From DATNPH01 sp036703315 (GTDB taxonomy: Bacteria > Cyanobacteriota > Cyanobacteriia > Cyanobacteriales > Coleofasciculaceae): 64,000 nucleotides of DNA. The stretch lies in NCBI GenBank assembly GCA_036703315.1, contig DATNPH010000017.1, positions 13,618 through 77,617 of the forward strand, in the 5' to 3' direction. Under the pieces are notes generated by a model, which saw only the letters and a program-made list of their open reading frames with translations, was not told the DNA's origin and did not search any database. Of this stretch, positions 34,287 to 43,494 are shown one piece after another (position 1 is the first letter of the stretch; every line of letters begins with the position of its first letter). A program made the position numbers and the translations under genes.

Positions 34287-35402
34287 TCATAAACCAAAAT
34301 AATTCTTCACTATTCCCAAAATTCGTTCGGCGGCATGACCATCCCCAAAGGGATTAATTGCTGTTGCCATCGCCTGATAAGCGCCTCGATCACTTAGCAA
34401 CTCACTGGCTGCTGCCATAATCTGAGTCGGATTTGTCCCCACCAGTTTAGCTGTACCTGCTTCAATGGCTTCGGGTCGTTCCGTTGTTTCCCGCAATACC
34501 AATACTGGTTTACCTAAACTCGGCGCTTCCTCCTGCAATCCTCCAGAATCTGTTAACAGTAGATGACAACGTGCGATCGCTCCTACCAGTTCCGCATAAT
34601 CCAGGGGTTCTGTTAAGAATATCCTAGGGTGGTTGCCTAAAAGCTCTTGTAGCGGTTCTCTCACTGTAGGATTCCGATGCAGTGGCAGGAGTAAGGCAGT
34701 ATCGGGAAAGGCGTCTAAAATTTGCAAAAATCCTTGAGCAATATCTCGCAGAGGTTCACCCCAATTCTCCCGCCGATGAACTGTTGCCAACAGGGTGCGG
34801 TACTTGTCCCAATCCAAACCACTAATTTCACATTGGGGTTGATGCTCTGCCACCCTCAATAAGGCGTCTATCACAGTATTGCCAGTGTGGTAAATTTTCC
34901 CAACAATTCCAGAGCGTTGCAAATGTTTCACAGCTAGGGCAGTTGGGGCGAAATTTAGCTGTGCTAGTTGGGAAATCAAACGTCGATTTGCCTCCTCTGG
35001 GTAAGGATTGAACAAATCATCGGTACGCAGTCCTGCTTCTACATGACCGACAGGAATTTTTAGGTAAAACGCCGCTAAGGTAGCCGCAAAGGCTGTGCTT
35101 GTATCTCCCTGGACGATTACCAACTTTGGCTGAATTTCCTGGAATAGCCTTTCGAGTCCTTGCAAACTTCGACAGGTAATATCTGCCAGTGTTTGCTTGG
35201 CTTGCATGATTTCTAAATCCTGGTCAGCATTTAACTCGAATAGCTGCATTACCTGATCAACCATTTCTCGATGCTGACCCGTTAAAACTACATGAGTTTC
35301 AAAGGCTGCACAGTTACGGAATTGTTGGATGACTGGCGCGAGTTTAATTGCCTCAGGACGAGTTCCCAGAGTAATGCAAATTGGAAGCGGAGATGGCGTC
35401 AT
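34287..35402 (-). CDS. wecB: UDP-N-acetylglucosamine 2-epimerase (non-hydrolysing)
   Basis: The 371-residue protein carries all family motifs: ITLGTRPEAIKLAPV (UDP-sugar site), VQGDTSTAFAATLAAFY, HVEAGLRTDDLFNPYPEEAN, TVHRRENWGEPL and TDSGGLQEEAPSLGKPVLVL followed by RETTERPE. It interconverts UDP-GlcNAc and UDP-ManNAc in the cytosol, feeding cell-surface polysaccharide synthesis. Length is normal. It is isolated from other polysaccharide genes; the broken membrane-protein gene lies just downstream. Confidence 0.93.
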   Translation of the reverse strand: MTPSPLPICITLGTRPEAIKLAPVIQQFRNCAAFETHVVLTGQHREMVDQVMQLFELNADQDLEIMQAKQTLADITCRSLQGLERLFQEIQPKLVIVQGDTSTAFAATLAAFYLKIPVGHVEAGLRTDDLFNPYPEEANRRLISQLAQLNFAPTALAVKHLQRSGIVGKIYHTGNTVIDALLRVAEHQPQCEISGLDWDKYRTLLATVHRRENWGEPLRDIAQGFLQILDAFPDTALLLPLHRNPTVREPLQELLGNHPRIFLTEPLDYAELVGAIARCHLLLTDSGGLQEEAPSLGKPVLVLRETTERPEAIEAGTAKLVGTNPTQIMAAASELLSDRGAYQAMATAINPFGDGHAAERILGIVKNYFGL

Positions 35403-35484
35403 GAAGATTTACTAAGTGTTTACTCATCGAAGATGTGATGCCTCTCACGATCCTATAGCCTGAACTCCGCAGAATTAAAACATG

Positions 35485-35507
35485 AAAAAACCCGGTTGTG
35501 ACCGGGC
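35485..35507 (-). terminator. Rho-independent terminator of the 124-residue membrane-protein gene
   Basis: Read on the minus strand, CCCGGT and ACCGGG close a 4-base loop, followed by TTTTTT. It lies about 75 bases past the end of the gene at 35580-35954. Confidence 0.8.
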
Positions 35508-35579
35508 AGCGTAACTGTTGTATTCAAAACTTAATAGTCTGACTCAAGCCTGCTCAACAGTTGCTCGTCATCCCTTTAT

Positions 35580-35954
35580 CTACTTCCCAACGTCGCAGGT
35601 AAGGGGACAAGCCGCATAAACTGAAGTGTGCAGAGGATCAGGTTGACCATGTAGCCAACTCAACCAACTTACTTCTTCAGGATGAACGCCCTTGAGAGTT
35701 AGTAGCGCCGCACCTACTAAAACTGTCAGAACATTTACGCTCACTAAGCTGCCCGCCACTAACAAAACGGCACTAACTGGCAATATCGGATGCAATGCGA
35801 TCGCCAGAAGAGAGCCAATTGTAACCATCAACACAATCAACGGAAAACCTACAACCAGTAAGCAAACCGCCAATGTAAAAGTCCAAATCAAAAAGCTTTT
35901 GACCATTACTAAGAAATAGGTCTTCGCCAAACCTTCGCGTGTTGTTAATTGCAT
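35580..35954 (-). CDS. Small polytopic membrane protein of unknown function
   Basis: The 124-residue protein has about three to four hydrophobic segments (residues about 15-36, 40-58, 60-85), all in the first 90 residues. A soluble tail with EEVSWLSWLHGQPDPLH and two cysteines follows. No family is recognised. It has its own terminator and a long upstream spacer, so it is probably a single-gene unit. Confidence 0.6.
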   Translation of the reverse strand: MQLTTREGLAKTYFLVMVKSFLIWTFTLAVCLLVVGFPLIVLMVTIGSLLAIALHPILPVSAVLLVAGSLVSVNVLTVLVGAALLTLKGVHPEEVSWLSWLHGQPDPLHTSVYAACPLTCDVGK

Positions 35955-36702
35955 GATTCTTTCTCCGGTAGTGATTAAAAAGGAATTTACAGAAATTTCG
36001 TTTAATCGATCGCTGTGAATCGACTCTAGGTGAAAATTAGTATAGGCAAACTATCCGTTCAGCTGAGCTTATATTTAAAAAAATTTACATTCACTGAGGA
36101 ACATTTATGGATCTAAATCGTTACAAACCTACCTTCTTGTGAAGCTCAATCGTTACAAATGATAGATCTTCAGAAAAAATACAGATTCACAATCCTCCAA
36201 AAGATAGAAGTATTAATCGTTAAGAGCTTATAAAAGCTTTAGATCATAGAACCAGTCACCAGAGCACAACAGCTCAGTAGGAATAAGCTAGGTAAAGGAT
36301 GACAAAGTCGTTAAGTTTCTAGCCAGGGCTTTTTTAACATTTCTTATAATTTTTGGTAGGTTTTCTCATAATCCCCTCACCAGTGGTAACTGACAACTTG
36401 TTACGATTACCTTATGTTTAAAAGCTTTCATGGAAGCAGATAAGTGGTTCTGCCTTTAACTTGTACAGATTAAACCTCGACTTTGTGTCAAGAATTCGTG
36501 ACAACTGACAACTGACGACGAATTCATGACAACGAACAAAAAACCAGAAGATTTCACTAGGTCTGCCCAAATGCACAAGAAGTTAAGGCTGACAGCAGAT
36601 TTAGTAGTGTTGTGCGTAAATAGTTATTGACCCCCAAAATTTGGGAACAGTGTAAGGGATAGTTTGTAGAATCACTTCTCATAAACAAGTCGTAGCTTAA
36701 AC
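35955..36702. other. Long spacer upstream of pilT
   Basis: No gene is seen in about 750 bases. The motif AATCGTTACAAA occurs twice (36116-36127 and 36148-36159), 32 bases or about three helical turns apart, which would suit a regulator binding one face of the DNA. GACAACTGACAACTGACGAC near 36499 is a short tandem repeat. The promoter of pilT or of the divergent small gene may lie here. Confidence 0.4.
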
Positions 36703-38049
36703 ATGACAGACTCACAGCGTCCACCAATCCCATCGCCTCCGCCCCGCGTTCCACCAGCTCCGCCACCGAGGAGTACGCCGGCAGGGGCCGCGGCTGGAGC
36801 GAATCAACGAACACCCTCACAAACGCTGCAAACACCTCAAACTGCAAAGCAGCCCAGCTCAGTAGCCCCTCCACCCCCCCCTCGCTCCACGCCCCCAACG
36901 GCACAACCCGCCTCACGTCCCGCTACTCCTCTGGGCTCCTCAGCGGCTAAAGGTCGAATGCCAGCCCGTATTGCGGAACCATCGCCTGGGCAACCGACCC
37001 TTGAGCACCTCATCCGTCAGGCTTTCGACAAAGGATTTTCTGATGTTCACCTCGGTGTCGGTGAGGCACCCCGTTTCCGTAACCGTGGCGAAATGGAGCT
37101 AACGGACTATTCAGTAACAGACAAAGCAACATTCATGAGTTGGCTGCGGGAAGTGCTAACGGATGAAGAAATCCGGCGCTTTCAAGACACTCTGGAATTT
37201 GATGGAGCCACTCAGTATGACTTTGCGCGGGTGCGGATCAATATCTTTGATACCATTCGCGGTCCTGGCATGGTGTTGCGACTAATTCCTCTGACGATCT
37301 TGACCCTTGAGCAACTGCGGATGCCACCAGTGCTCAAGGATGTCTGCCATCACCATAAAGGTCTAATTTTGGTGACGGGTCCTACGGGTTCCGGAAAATC
37401 TACAACGCTGGCGGCGATGGTGGATTACATCAATAAGGAGATGCCGAAACACATCATCACCATCGAAGATCCAATTGAATTCGTTCACCAAAGCCGTAAA
37501 GCCCTGATTAGACAACGGGAAGTGGGGATACATACCCTAAAATTTGACAACGCCTTAAAGGCATCTTTGCGGGAAGACCCCGATGTGATTCTGGTTGGGG
37601 AAATGCGGGATAAAGAGACGGTAAATACGGCTCTGAAAGCAGCTCAGACTGGTCACTTAGTTATGGGTACACTGCATACCAACAGTGCGGTTAAAACTCT
37701 TGAGCGGATTCTCACTCTTTATACTGCTGAAGAGCAGCCTGCGATGCGGGTGGCGATCGCTGAGTCTCTTGTGTCAATTATTGCTCAGGGTCTATGCCGT
37801 ACCACTGACGGCAAGCGTGCCGCTTTCCATGACATCATGGTCAACACAGAGGCAATCAAAGATTATATCCAGAAAGGTAAGTATGATGAAATCACCTCCC
37901 TGATGGAGGAGGGTGAATTTGACGGTATGGTCACGATGAACAAATCTCTGTTTAACCTTTATCAGGAAGGGCGCATTACTGAGGAAACGGCTCTTGAAAT
38001 GTCACCGACTCAGAATGAGATGGCAATGATGCTGCGTGGTCGTATATAG
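36703..38049 (+). CDS. pilT: Type IV pilus retraction ATPase PilT
   Basis: The 448-residue protein has a Pro/Ala/Thr-rich disordered N-terminus (about 95 residues) and then a PilT core. The core has an N-terminal PAS-like part (LEHLIRQAFDKGFSDVHLGV), Walker A GPTGSGKST, an Asp box (ITIEDPIEFVH), Walker B (DPDVILVGEMRDKET), a His box (TGHLVMGTLHT) and the AIRNLIRE-like region (AIAESLVSIIAQGL). Hexameric PilT powers pilus depolymerisation for phototaxis and DNA uptake. The proline-rich extension is unusual for PilT, although cyanobacterial copies often carry extra N-terminal sequence. pilB and pilC are not in the window. Confidence 0.92.
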   Translation: MTDSQRPPIPSPPPRVPPAPPPRSTPAGAAAGANQRTPSQTLQTPQTAKQPSSVAPPPPPRSTPPTAQPASRPATPLGSSAAKGRMPARIAEPSPGQPTLEHLIRQAFDKGFSDVHLGVGEAPRFRNRGEMELTDYSVTDKATFMSWLREVLTDEEIRRFQDTLEFDGATQYDFARVRINIFDTIRGPGMVLRLIPLTILTLEQLRMPPVLKDVCHHHKGLILVTGPTGSGKSTTLAAMVDYINKEMPKHIITIEDPIEFVHQSRKALIRQREVGIHTLKFDNALKASLREDPDVILVGEMRDKETVNTALKAAQTGHLVMGTLHTNSAVKTLERILTLYTAEEQPAMRVAIAESLVSIIAQGLCRTTDGKRAAFHDIMVNTEAIKDYIQKGKYDEITSLMEEGEFDGMVTMNKSLFNLYQEGRITEETALEMSPTQNEMAMMLRGRI

Positions 38050-38160
38050 GATTAGAGAGACTGGGTTTTAGGCAAGAGGTAAGGAAAGAATAAGAAAAAC
38101 AGAATTTAAACTTATAGCTTTTACTCTTAGTCCTGATACTCCAGTCTCTAACACCTACCC

Positions 38161-38976
38161 TTGAAATTTGACAAACCACCGTTTCCCCAACTGTTTAAAG
38201 GTATTGCCGTATTTACACCAGGGGGAGACTTAATTTATTGCATTGACCCTACTAAACAGGGTCACTGGCACATGGATCTGTGTGTCAGTTTACAAGAAAT
38301 GTTGGGGTTGCCGGAGCCGCCTCATTTTTTGGTGCCAGGATACACAGCTACTATTGATCGGTGGCTCGACCCTCAGACCCGGCAACTGCGAACCTCAGCA
38401 GAACTTTATCGACCAGTCCTACAACATCAGGCACTGCTAAATGCGCTATTTGGTATGGCTGACTTTGTCTGGCAGGTAGCTCCTTGGGAGGAAGAGTCAT
38501 GCGATCCGATTGTGTTGGAAACGTATCGACATCAGTTTCCCCAGCTATGGGAAGACCACGACTTGATCGTGCGATTTAACCGCCCTCACGTCTTCTCCTA
38601 TGCCCAAAGGGCAGATTACGTCAACCCAGATGTGAACAAAGGTAATTTGCAATTAGGCAGTGACTCACAAGAAATTGATCCTAACTCTCAGCTCTCAACG
38701 GCTAATAGTTACGTACTGCGTTTATTCGTTTCCGGGCATAGTACAGCAACAGAAGAAATACTCAAGAGCCTGCATGAGTTGTTAGAGCATTCTCTTCATC
38801 ATCCCTACACCCTAAAAGTTATCGACATTTTCAAACACCCGGAGCAGGCAGAGGCAAATCAGATCTCAGCGACACCAACGCTACTAAGAGTCTGGCCTCA
38901 ACCTGTACGGAGGATTGTCGGTGACTTGACCAATACTGAGAGGGTCTTACGGATACTCATCGCTCCAGATGCTTAG
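38161..38976 (+). CDS. Protein with C-terminal KaiB-like domain
   Basis: The 271-residue protein starts at TTG 38161, the only usable start because an in-frame TAA lies at 38149. Residues 1-150 form an unrecognised domain (FKGIAVFTPGGDLIYCIDP, HFLVPGYTATIDRWLDP, WQVAPWEEESCDP). After a Ser/Asn-rich linker, residues about 183-271 match KaiB: YVLRLFVSGHS, YTLKVIDIFKHPEQAE, ISATPTLLRVWPQPVRRIVG. KaiB is the fold-switching component of the circadian oscillator. Here the fold is fused to another domain and encoded 111 bases after pilT. A clock or motility-timing role is inference. Confidence 0.8.
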   Translation: MKFDKPPFPQLFKGIAVFTPGGDLIYCIDPTKQGHWHMDLCVSLQEMLGLPEPPHFLVPGYTATIDRWLDPQTRQLRTSAELYRPVLQHQALLNALFGMADFVWQVAPWEEESCDPIVLETYRHQFPQLWEDHDLIVRFNRPHVFSYAQRADYVNPDVNKGNLQLGSDSQEIDPNSQLSTANSYVLRLFVSGHSTATEEILKSLHELLEHSLHHPYTLKVIDIFKHPEQAEANQISATPTLLRVWPQPVRRIVGDLTNTERVLRILIAPDA

Positions 38977-40553
38977 GTAGCAGCTGATAAAGGTGTCGTT
39001 ACGGGAATACACAGGTCTGGTGCACATAAACCTGGGAATTCTAACGTTGTGACTTGGAGAGTGGCAAGGTCAACTTTACGAATGGCGTGATTATTTGTAT
39101 CGGCAATGTAGAGATGATTTGCAATGCCTCCGGCAGGCTGGACTAGGTCAGGTGCTAACACCAACGCACTCAAACCAGATGGTTCAGAAAAGCGCGCTTG
39201 GATGCCTGAACCATCTTGATGACCAGCGGTTCCATCGCCCAATACAGTCTGGCAGTTGCCTGTGCAGGGGTCAACGCGCTTGATTTTATGGTTGTAAGTA
39301 TCAGCTACCCACAGGTAATTTTGGCTATATTCGACGCCCAAGCAGTGCTGGAGTCTGGCATCCAAACCTTGACCATCAACATCACCAAAACCAAAGAGAT
39401 CGCCACTGCCACAGACGGATCGAACTGAGAGGTTGTCAACTAGACCAACGCCGCGAATTGAGCTAACTTCACTATCTGCGACATACAATTCTCGACCATC
39501 AGTGGTAACACCACTAGGTTGAGCGAAGGCAGCCTCATTGAGTGAACCATCCACACTAGCTTCTGCACCAGTACCAGCGTAGGTGCTAACCCTGCCAGTT
39601 TCTAGCTGCATTTCCCAGATTTGGTGCGAACCAGCCATCGCAATCAAGAGGCGATTCCTCACTTTTTCCAAATCCCAAGGAGAATTCAGCGCTGTCTCTA
39701 AACCTTCACCGCCGTGAGGGTGGATATAGTAGCTTTGTTCTCCCGTACCCGCAATGGTTTTAACCTGCTCAGTCTTGAAGTCAATTTGCCGCAGAGCATG
39801 ATTTTCTGTATCAGCTACGTAGAGAATTTGATTTTCGGCATCAAAAGCCATTCCCTGAGGTGCAGAAAATTGAGCATCTGAGAAGGAACCATCGGTTAGG
39901 CCAGGCTTAGCATTACCAATTACATACTCAATTTCACCAACCAGCGTACTAACCACTATACGGTGATGACCTGAGTCAGCAATAAATAAGCGATTATGGG
40001 CTTCATTTGCCAAAACCTTACCCGGAAAAGCCAGAGGTGTCTCTAAGGGTCGTCGCTGTTTTTCTAAGATCAGCGTTACTTCCTGAAGGTTTATGGTGCC
40101 TTTCTCCTGGTGTTCACGGATGATTTGGCTAATCAGCTGATCCAATACATCCCGATTGCCCTCACCAGACACATGGCTGATAACGTATCCGTCCGGATCA
40201 ATCACTATTAAGGTGGGCCAAGCTCGAACTGCATACTGGTGCCAGACATGAAAGTTACTGTCAACTAGCACAGGATGCTCGATATCGTAGCGAAGGACAG
40301 CTTGACGGATATTCTCAGCCTCTTTCTCGTTATCAAATTTAGCCGAGTGGATACCTATTACGGTAAGGCTATCCTTATATTTGTTTTCTAAATATTTAAG
40401 TTCTGGTAGGACGTGCAGGCAATTAATGCAGCAGTAAGTCCAAAAGTCCAGAATAACCACTCGCCCTTTTAACTGTTTAAGGGATAGTGGGTGATCTGTA
40501 TTTAACCAAATTCTATTTTGAGGAAGTTCAGGCGATCGAACACGAGGCAGCAT
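38973..40553 (-). CDS. Thioredoxin-like / NHL-repeat protein (NHLRC2-type)
   Basis: The 526-residue protein begins with a thioredoxin-like domain (about residues 10-145). Its active site is YCCINCLHVLPEL, so a Cys-Cys-Ile-Asn-Cys motif, and a cis-Pro strand AWPTLIVIDPDG follows. Residues about 165-510 are NHL beta-propeller blades (NRLFIADSGHHRIV, QILYVADTENHALRQID, NYLWVADTYNHKIKRVD, HLYIADTNNHAIRKVD). The same architecture occurs in human NHLRC2 and many bacteria. A thiol-redox role with protein binding through the propeller is likely. There is no signal peptide, so it is cytosolic. It converges with the KaiB-like gene, overlapping it by 4 bases. Confidence 0.88.
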   Translation of the reverse strand: MLPRVRSPELPQNRIWLNTDHPLSLKQLKGRVVILDFWTYCCINCLHVLPELKYLENKYKDSLTVIGIHSAKFDNEKEAENIRQAVLRYDIEHPVLVDSNFHVWHQYAVRAWPTLIVIDPDGYVISHVSGEGNRDVLDQLISQIIREHQEKGTINLQEVTLILEKQRRPLETPLAFPGKVLANEAHNRLFIADSGHHRIVVSTLVGEIEYVIGNAKPGLTDGSFSDAQFSAPQGMAFDAENQILYVADTENHALRQIDFKTEQVKTIAGTGEQSYYIHPHGGEGLETALNSPWDLEKVRNRLLIAMAGSHQIWEMQLETGRVSTYAGTGAEASVDGSLNEAAFAQPSGVTTDGRELYVADSEVSSIRGVGLVDNLSVRSVCGSGDLFGFGDVDGQGLDARLQHCLGVEYSQNYLWVADTYNHKIKRVDPCTGNCQTVLGDGTAGHQDGSGIQARFSEPSGLSALVLAPDLVQPAGGIANHLYIADTNNHAIRKVDLATLQVTTLEFPGLCAPDLCIPVTTPLSAAT

Positions 40554-40596
40554 TGCATCTGTTTCCTTGCACTAGACAGCAAGTTTACATTTTTAG

Positions 40597-40632
40597 GGGG
40601 AGTGGGGTTGTAAATTCTTTTCCCACTCCCCA
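40597..40632. terminator. GC-rich hairpin in the NHL / lipoprotein spacer
   Basis: GGGAGTGGG and CCCACTCCC can pair around a 13-14 base AT-rich loop, in the spacer after the lipoprotein gene (which runs on the minus strand). The flanking ACTCCC-type repeats are common cyanobacterial spacer DNA. Confidence 0.4.
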
Positions 40633-40681
40633 CTTACTACTCCCTACTGCTTGCGGCTAAAGGGCTTGCCACTTCTGTTTC

Positions 40682-42994
40682 TCAAGTAGCATCTGAATCA
40701 GCGGCTGGTACCTCAGAAGGTTCAGGCACATTCGTTGAGGTATCTGGTTTTGATTTTTTGAGGAAGCGGCTGGGTATATCGTATTTAACATCTGCCGGGA
40801 CTTGGATAATTCGAGGGGATGGGTTTGGTGTTGGTGGAGACAGTAATCCTTTGTTTAAATCTAGTTTCGGCTTCACAACAGTAGATTCTGGATTAGGTGT
40901 TTCTGACGATTCAGATGATGAAGCAGTTGGCTCCTCCTCAGTACGTGATTCTGGTGCTGTAGTACGTGATTCTGGTGCTGTAGTTGGTGACGACTTTAGC
41001 TGAGAATCAACCGAGGGTGCTGGTTCAGGAAATGCGGCTTCAGGCTCTGAGGGTTTTGGAAATGGCGTCTCTACTATTTCTGGTAAAGTGGGCGGTAAGC
41101 TCGAGTCGGGTGTTGCTTCACTAGAAGCTGGAGATTTGAACCGCTCTAATAAGCCAGATGATTTTGGTTTTTCCGGTTGTATTGGTATCGGTATCGGCTT
41201 AATAACTGGACTTGGTTCCACGTTTGGCTTTATCGGTTCAGGAGCGAGCGTCGGTTCGTCTATGCCTGTTGGCGGTTGGCTTGGAGTTACTAATTCCTCT
41301 GGTGGTGTTATTTCAGGTTGCTCCGGTATGACAGTTGGGTTGGAAGTGGGAGCTTCTAGTACCTCTGGTAGTTCGGGTGAAGGTGTAGGAGACTCAGCCG
41401 GACGCCGGAAGCGATTAAAGAAGCCGCCAAATTTGGGCTTTTCTGTCTGTTTAACTTCTGGGGGAGCTACTGGAGCTGGTGGAGTCGGTTCCTCTAAAGC
41501 TGCTGGAGGTTCGCTGGGAATAGGCGAAGCTTCGGGTTGTGGCGTCTGCTCGCTCTCCTCAGGGACAACCAATTCAGGTGAAGGTGTAGGAGACTCAACT
41601 GGACGCCGGAAGCGATTAAAGAAGCTGCCAGATTTGGGCTTTTCTGTCTGTTTAACTTCTGGGGGAGCTGCTGGGGCTGGTGGAGTCGGTTCCTCTACAG
41701 CTGCTGGAGGTTCGCTGGGAATAGGCGAAGCTTCGGGTTGTGGCGTCTGCTCACTCTCCTCAGGAACAACCAATTCAGGTGAGGGGCTGGGAGATTCAGC
41801 CGGACGCCGGAAGCGATTAAAGAAGCCGCCAAATTTGGGCTTTTCTGTCTGTTTAACTTCTGGGGGAGCTGCTGGGGCTGGTGGAGTCGGTTCCTCTACA
41901 GCTGTTGGGGCTTCGCTGGGAGTAGGCGAAGCTTCGGGTTGTGGCGTCTGCTCACTCTCCTCAGGAACAATCAATTCAGGTGAGGGGCTGGGAGTCGGTG
42001 TTATGGTCGGTGACGGTGTTGGTGTTGGATTGACCTTGTAATTGGGGTCTACAATGCCAATGGCTGCCTCAGCAGAGAGTTCACCGCGTACAAGCTTGGA
42101 AAGGGTATCTTTGCCCTTTGGCTCATAGTTAACTAGCCGCACCGTGTTGTTGAAAACATTTTTAAGGGGATTTCCCTGCTCATCAAGAAACTCTAATTGC
42201 ACCCAGTTTTTACCAGATTTAAACCCTTTGAGATAAATCGGCTGCCAGCGATCAAGAACAAAACTTTCGCCGTTTATTGTGACGCGAATTCGCCAATCAG
42301 CAATCTCGTCGTCTGGGCTTTCCTGAGCAACGAGGTGGAGTGGAGCGTTATTCAGGTAGAAGTCGAGCATAATAGGCTCGGCTCCATAACTACCTGTAGG
42401 ACGGCTGTAGGTTAACAGTGGTAGAGCTGAGTCCGGGTTGTTATCAGGAGTCTTGGTAAAGACGTGAAATGTTGTTTGGGCATAGGCACCTTCGTTTTTA
42501 AAGCTCTCATGCCAAGGACGAGAAGCAAACACCCGCAGGGTGTGAGTACCAGGGGTTAAATCTTCAAAAACTAAAGGTTGGTCTATGTCATAAACCGCTT
42601 TATAAGGTTGGTTGTCCAGGATGACATGAAGATGAGGCCCCATACCTAAATCTGGATCTTTAAAGATGGGTAAATCCTGAACTTGAATTTGTACAGATAC
42701 CTTTGTGTCTTGGAGTACTTCTTCAGCTTTGGGGCTGATGAGCGTGACTTGAGGCTGGTAGGCTTCCAAGTTCTGGCTCAGTTGTTGAATTACTGGAGGC
42801 GGGGCTACCTCTGAGAGTTGCCCGGCTAACTGAGTTTTGGATGCTGTGTCAGTGTTGGATGTCTTCGGGGTTTGGATGCGATCGCCACAACCCACTAAAC
42901 CCCAAACCAAAACTGTTGCCATCAAGAATGAAAAAAGTCCTCTTAAAGTTGCCGACCGGCGATTACTTCCCAACACACAATCTCCTTTAGCCAC
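40682..42994 (-). CDS. Lipoprotein with 67-residue Pro/Glu-rich tandem repeats
   Basis: The 770-residue protein has a signal peptide with lipobox WGLVGC (Cys36). Residues 60-310 look like two Ig/FixG-like beta domains (VTLISPKAEEVLQDTKVSVQ, PHLHVILDNQPYKAVYD, TYSRPTGSYGAEPIML). Residues about 335-560 contain three 67-residue repeats, each with PELVVPEESEQTPQPEAS, PEVKQTEKPK and GGFFNRFRRP. A further degenerate copy carries LLERFKSP. The tail is disordered and Ser/Pro-rich. It is probably an outer-surface or periplasmic protein whose long stalk spans the envelope. The folded part recalls conserved cyanobacterial hypothetical proteins. Its function is unknown. Confidence 0.75.
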   Translation of the reverse strand: MAKGDCVLGSNRRSATLRGLFSFLMATVLVWGLVGCGDRIQTPKTSNTDTASKTQLAGQLSEVAPPPVIQQLSQNLEAYQPQVTLISPKAEEVLQDTKVSVQIQVQDLPIFKDPDLGMGPHLHVILDNQPYKAVYDIDQPLVFEDLTPGTHTLRVFASRPWHESFKNEGAYAQTTFHVFTKTPDNNPDSALPLLTYSRPTGSYGAEPIMLDFYLNNAPLHLVAQESPDDEIADWRIRVTINGESFVLDRWQPIYLKGFKSGKNWVQLEFLDEQGNPLKNVFNNTVRLVNYEPKGKDTLSKLVRGELSAEAAIGIVDPNYKVNPTPTPSPTITPTPSPSPELIVPEESEQTPQPEASPTPSEAPTAVEEPTPPAPAAPPEVKQTEKPKFGGFFNRFRRPAESPSPSPELVVPEESEQTPQPEASPIPSEPPAAVEEPTPPAPAAPPEVKQTEKPKSGSFFNRFRRPVESPTPSPELVVPEESEQTPQPEASPIPSEPPAALEEPTPPAPVAPPEVKQTEKPKFGGFFNRFRRPAESPTPSPELPEVLEAPTSNPTVIPEQPEITPPEELVTPSQPPTGIDEPTLAPEPIKPNVEPSPVIKPIPIPIQPEKPKSSGLLERFKSPASSEATPDSSLPPTLPEIVETPFPKPSEPEAAFPEPAPSVDSQLKSSPTTAPESRTTAPESRTEEEPTASSSESSETPNPESTVVKPKLDLNKGLLSPPTPNPSPRIIQVPADVKYDIPSRFLKKSKPDTSTNVPEPSEVPAADSDAT
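41385..41990. repeat. 201-bp tandem repeats in the lipoprotein gene
   Basis: GACGCCGGAAGCGATTAAAG starts at 41401, 41602 and 41803, exactly 201 bp apart, with nearly identical DNA between. A partial fourth unit runs on to about 41990. The period equals 67 codons, so the frame is kept and copy number can change freely by recombination. Confidence 0.92.
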
Positions 42995-43494
42995 CGGCTT
43001 TCCATCTTAACTAAAGCTATTCATAGGCACTATAGCCGAATCCGGTTCCACCTACCCTCTAAAATCGGGTAGAACTCAAGCATTTGCTTTAATATCAGCG
43101 CGTGTGAGTTGTTTTAATTCAATATTCATGCGAATACTCCTCAAATTTATGAGGCTGATTCTCGGGAATATTGAGTTATGTAACATTTAGACCAACTCCT
43201 CTTGACTTTGTTTTAGATGGTTTTCGTGTTACAAGCCAAAGTAGATCTTGATTTGCCGAAATTTGAATTATTGTTAAGCACCATGAGAGACTGGCTGAGC
43301 CAAGTCCTATCATCTTCAGAAGAAGGTATTCCCGTTGAATTTATTCAAAGCGGAGTTGAGAGGGTAACACCTCTTCGAACGCAGCGGGAGCTTGTCTCAA
43401 GGAAAGTCGTAATTTGTTCCGCGCTTTCCTCTTCCATAACAATCAAACTCCCCTTGGGGTATTTCTCGTTCCTTGTCTAGAGAGGAGATTCCTC
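42995..43494. other. Control region between the lipoprotein gene and psaA
   Basis: About 500 bases separate the divergent starts. It should hold the light-regulated psaAB promoter and leader. No element could be placed with certainty apart from a GAGAGGAGA ribosome site just before the psaA ATG. A short open frame here (43217-43480) was judged spurious. Confidence 0.5.

Noticed and set aside
41385..41990. Regular repeats that might suggest a CRISPR-like array
   Set aside because: The period is 201 bp with no variable spacers and the repeat is coding; no cas genes are present.
41088..42041. 317-codon Gly/Ser-rich open frame on the plus strand
   Set aside because: It is the antisense of the Pro/Glu-rich repeats in the lipoprotein gene, whose composition keeps the other strand open.
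43217..43480. 87-codon frame upstream of psaA
   Set aside because: It has no ribosome site or recognised family, lies in the expected psaA leader and promoter, and has an unusual C-terminal half.
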